From Candidatus Latescibacteria bacterium 4484_107 (GTDB lineage: Bacteria > Latescibacterota > 4484-107): DNA of 5,735 bases. Under the pieces are notes generated by a model that was not told the origin of the DNA, searched no databases, and saw only the letters and a program-made list of their open reading frames with translations. The DNA lies in NCBI GenBank assembly GCA_002059205.1, contig MVCQ01000111.1, positions 1 through 5,735 of the forward strand, read 5' to 3'. Position 1 is the first letter of the stretch. Every line of letters begins with the position of its first letter. Position numbers and translations under genes: made by a program. Below, piece by piece: positions 5,478 to 5,735 of this stretch.

Positions 5478-5606
5478 TTATTCACAAATTTGCCCAAAAT
5501 CTTCTATTGCTCTTGTGCGACAAAGTTTTTTGGATTTTCGCTTTCAAAACGCTATTTTTCATGAAAAGCCTGAAGCCGGGGCGCATCGTCCAGAACTTGT
5601 GAATAA
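5478..5606. mobile_element. Candidate 129-bp MITE-like element
   Basis: TTATTCACAA at 5478-5487 and TTGTGAATAA at 5597-5606 are perfect 10-bp inverted repeats bounding 129 bp with no plausible gene. The interior is A/T-rich and contains the 12-nt palindrome TTTTCATGAAAA at 5556-5567. No obvious target-site duplication flanks it, and no transposase is present. It lies 66 nt upstream of the small ORF, so its left end could carry or disturb that gene's promoter. It may equally be an old repeat or the remnant of a larger element. Confidence 0.45.
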
Positions 5607-5615
5607 CCCGGCTTC
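5572..5615. repeat. 9-bp GC-rich hairpin overlapping the MITE-like right end
   Basis: GAAGCCGGG (5572-5580) and CCCGGCTTC (5607-5615) are perfectly complementary with a 26-nt loop. The loop contains the right terminal repeat of the 129-bp element. The two overlapping inverted repeats suggest nested or composite palindromic elements. No T run follows on either strand. Confidence 0.6.
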
Positions 5616-5631
5616 TGTCCCGTTAGGGACA
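5616..5631. repeat. GTCCC/GGGAC hairpin, copy 1
   Basis: TGTCCC-GTTA-GGGACA is a perfect 6-bp stem with a 4-nt loop. A near copy lies 53 nt further right. The sequence is of a type common between genes in many bacteria and may belong to a REP-like family mobilised in trans. Confidence 0.6.
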
Positions 5632-5669
5632 AAATAGCTATAGCAGAACAATCCAAAAAACATCTCCCA

Positions 5670-5682
5670 GTCCCGTAGGGAC
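5670..5682. repeat. GTCCC/GGGAC hairpin, copy 2
   Basis: GTCCC-GTA-GGGAC is a perfect 5-bp stem with a 3-nt loop. It differs from copy 1 by one loop base and in the flanks. The region 5683-5735 holds nothing else I can support, except a minus-strand frame from the right edge with an ATG at 5727. That frame runs through both repeats and stops at TAG near 5637, and is too short and repeat-derived to call. Confidence 0.6.
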
Positions 5683-5735
5683 GGCATATTTATCCAATAT
5701 CCTTCCGAATGGGCTTTTCGTCACCATGTGGATGT

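Noticed and set aside
5108..5602. 164-residue plus-strand frame
   Set aside because: It is antisense to the small ORF and runs through the repeat region. The peptide has no recognisable domain, and the minus-strand frame has the better start signal.

Overview
The window carries a minus-strand flagellar basal-body and export cluster. In transcription order (right to left) it holds a small unrecognised ORF (5145-5411), a secreted lytic transglycosylase (4377-5024), fliE (3942-4250), fliF (1863-3491), fliG (640-1653) and the first 186 codons of fliH, which runs off the left edge (1-559). All six genes share one strand. No convincing plus-strand gene was seen; long plus-strand frames lie antisense to these genes.

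The organism is a flagellated bacterium. It is probably diderm, because the cluster includes a peptidoglycan-cleaving lytic transglycosylase with a signal-anchor-like N-terminus. Base composition looks moderate to slightly GC-rich. The protein sequences are clearly flagellar but I cannot assign a phylum from them. The many short palindromic intergenic repeats, with cores such as GTCCCGTAGGGAC, TTCCCA...TGGGAA and CACTAAGAACGCTAAG, recall repeats often seen in genomes of uncultured bacteria. That is an impression from memory, not a search.

The genes form a functional set. FliE joins the MS ring to the rod, FliF is the MS ring, FliG is the rotor and switch protein bound to the FliF C-terminus, and FliH regulates the FliI export ATPase. 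The transglycosylase could open the peptidoglycan for the rod. The small ORF next to it has no function I can name.

The oddest feature is the spacing. The fliE-fliF-fliG-fliH block is usually tightly packed, but here it is broken by gaps of 450 nt (fliE-fliF), 209 nt (fliF-fliG) and 80 nt (fliG-fliH). The 450-nt gap is full of repeats: a 31-nt direct repeat in two copies 197 nt apart, a long imperfect inverted repeat, a short GC hairpin followed by TTTT, and two further hairpins of different sequence families. The fliG-fliH gap holds a perfect 10-bp hairpin followed by five T, which looks like an intrinsic terminator or attenuator. The right end (5412-5735) contains a candidate 129-bp MITE-like element with 10-bp perfect terminal inverted repeats and two GTCCC/GGGAC hairpins. 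I see no tRNA, rRNA, CRISPR array, intact insertion sequence or clearly new multi-gene system.
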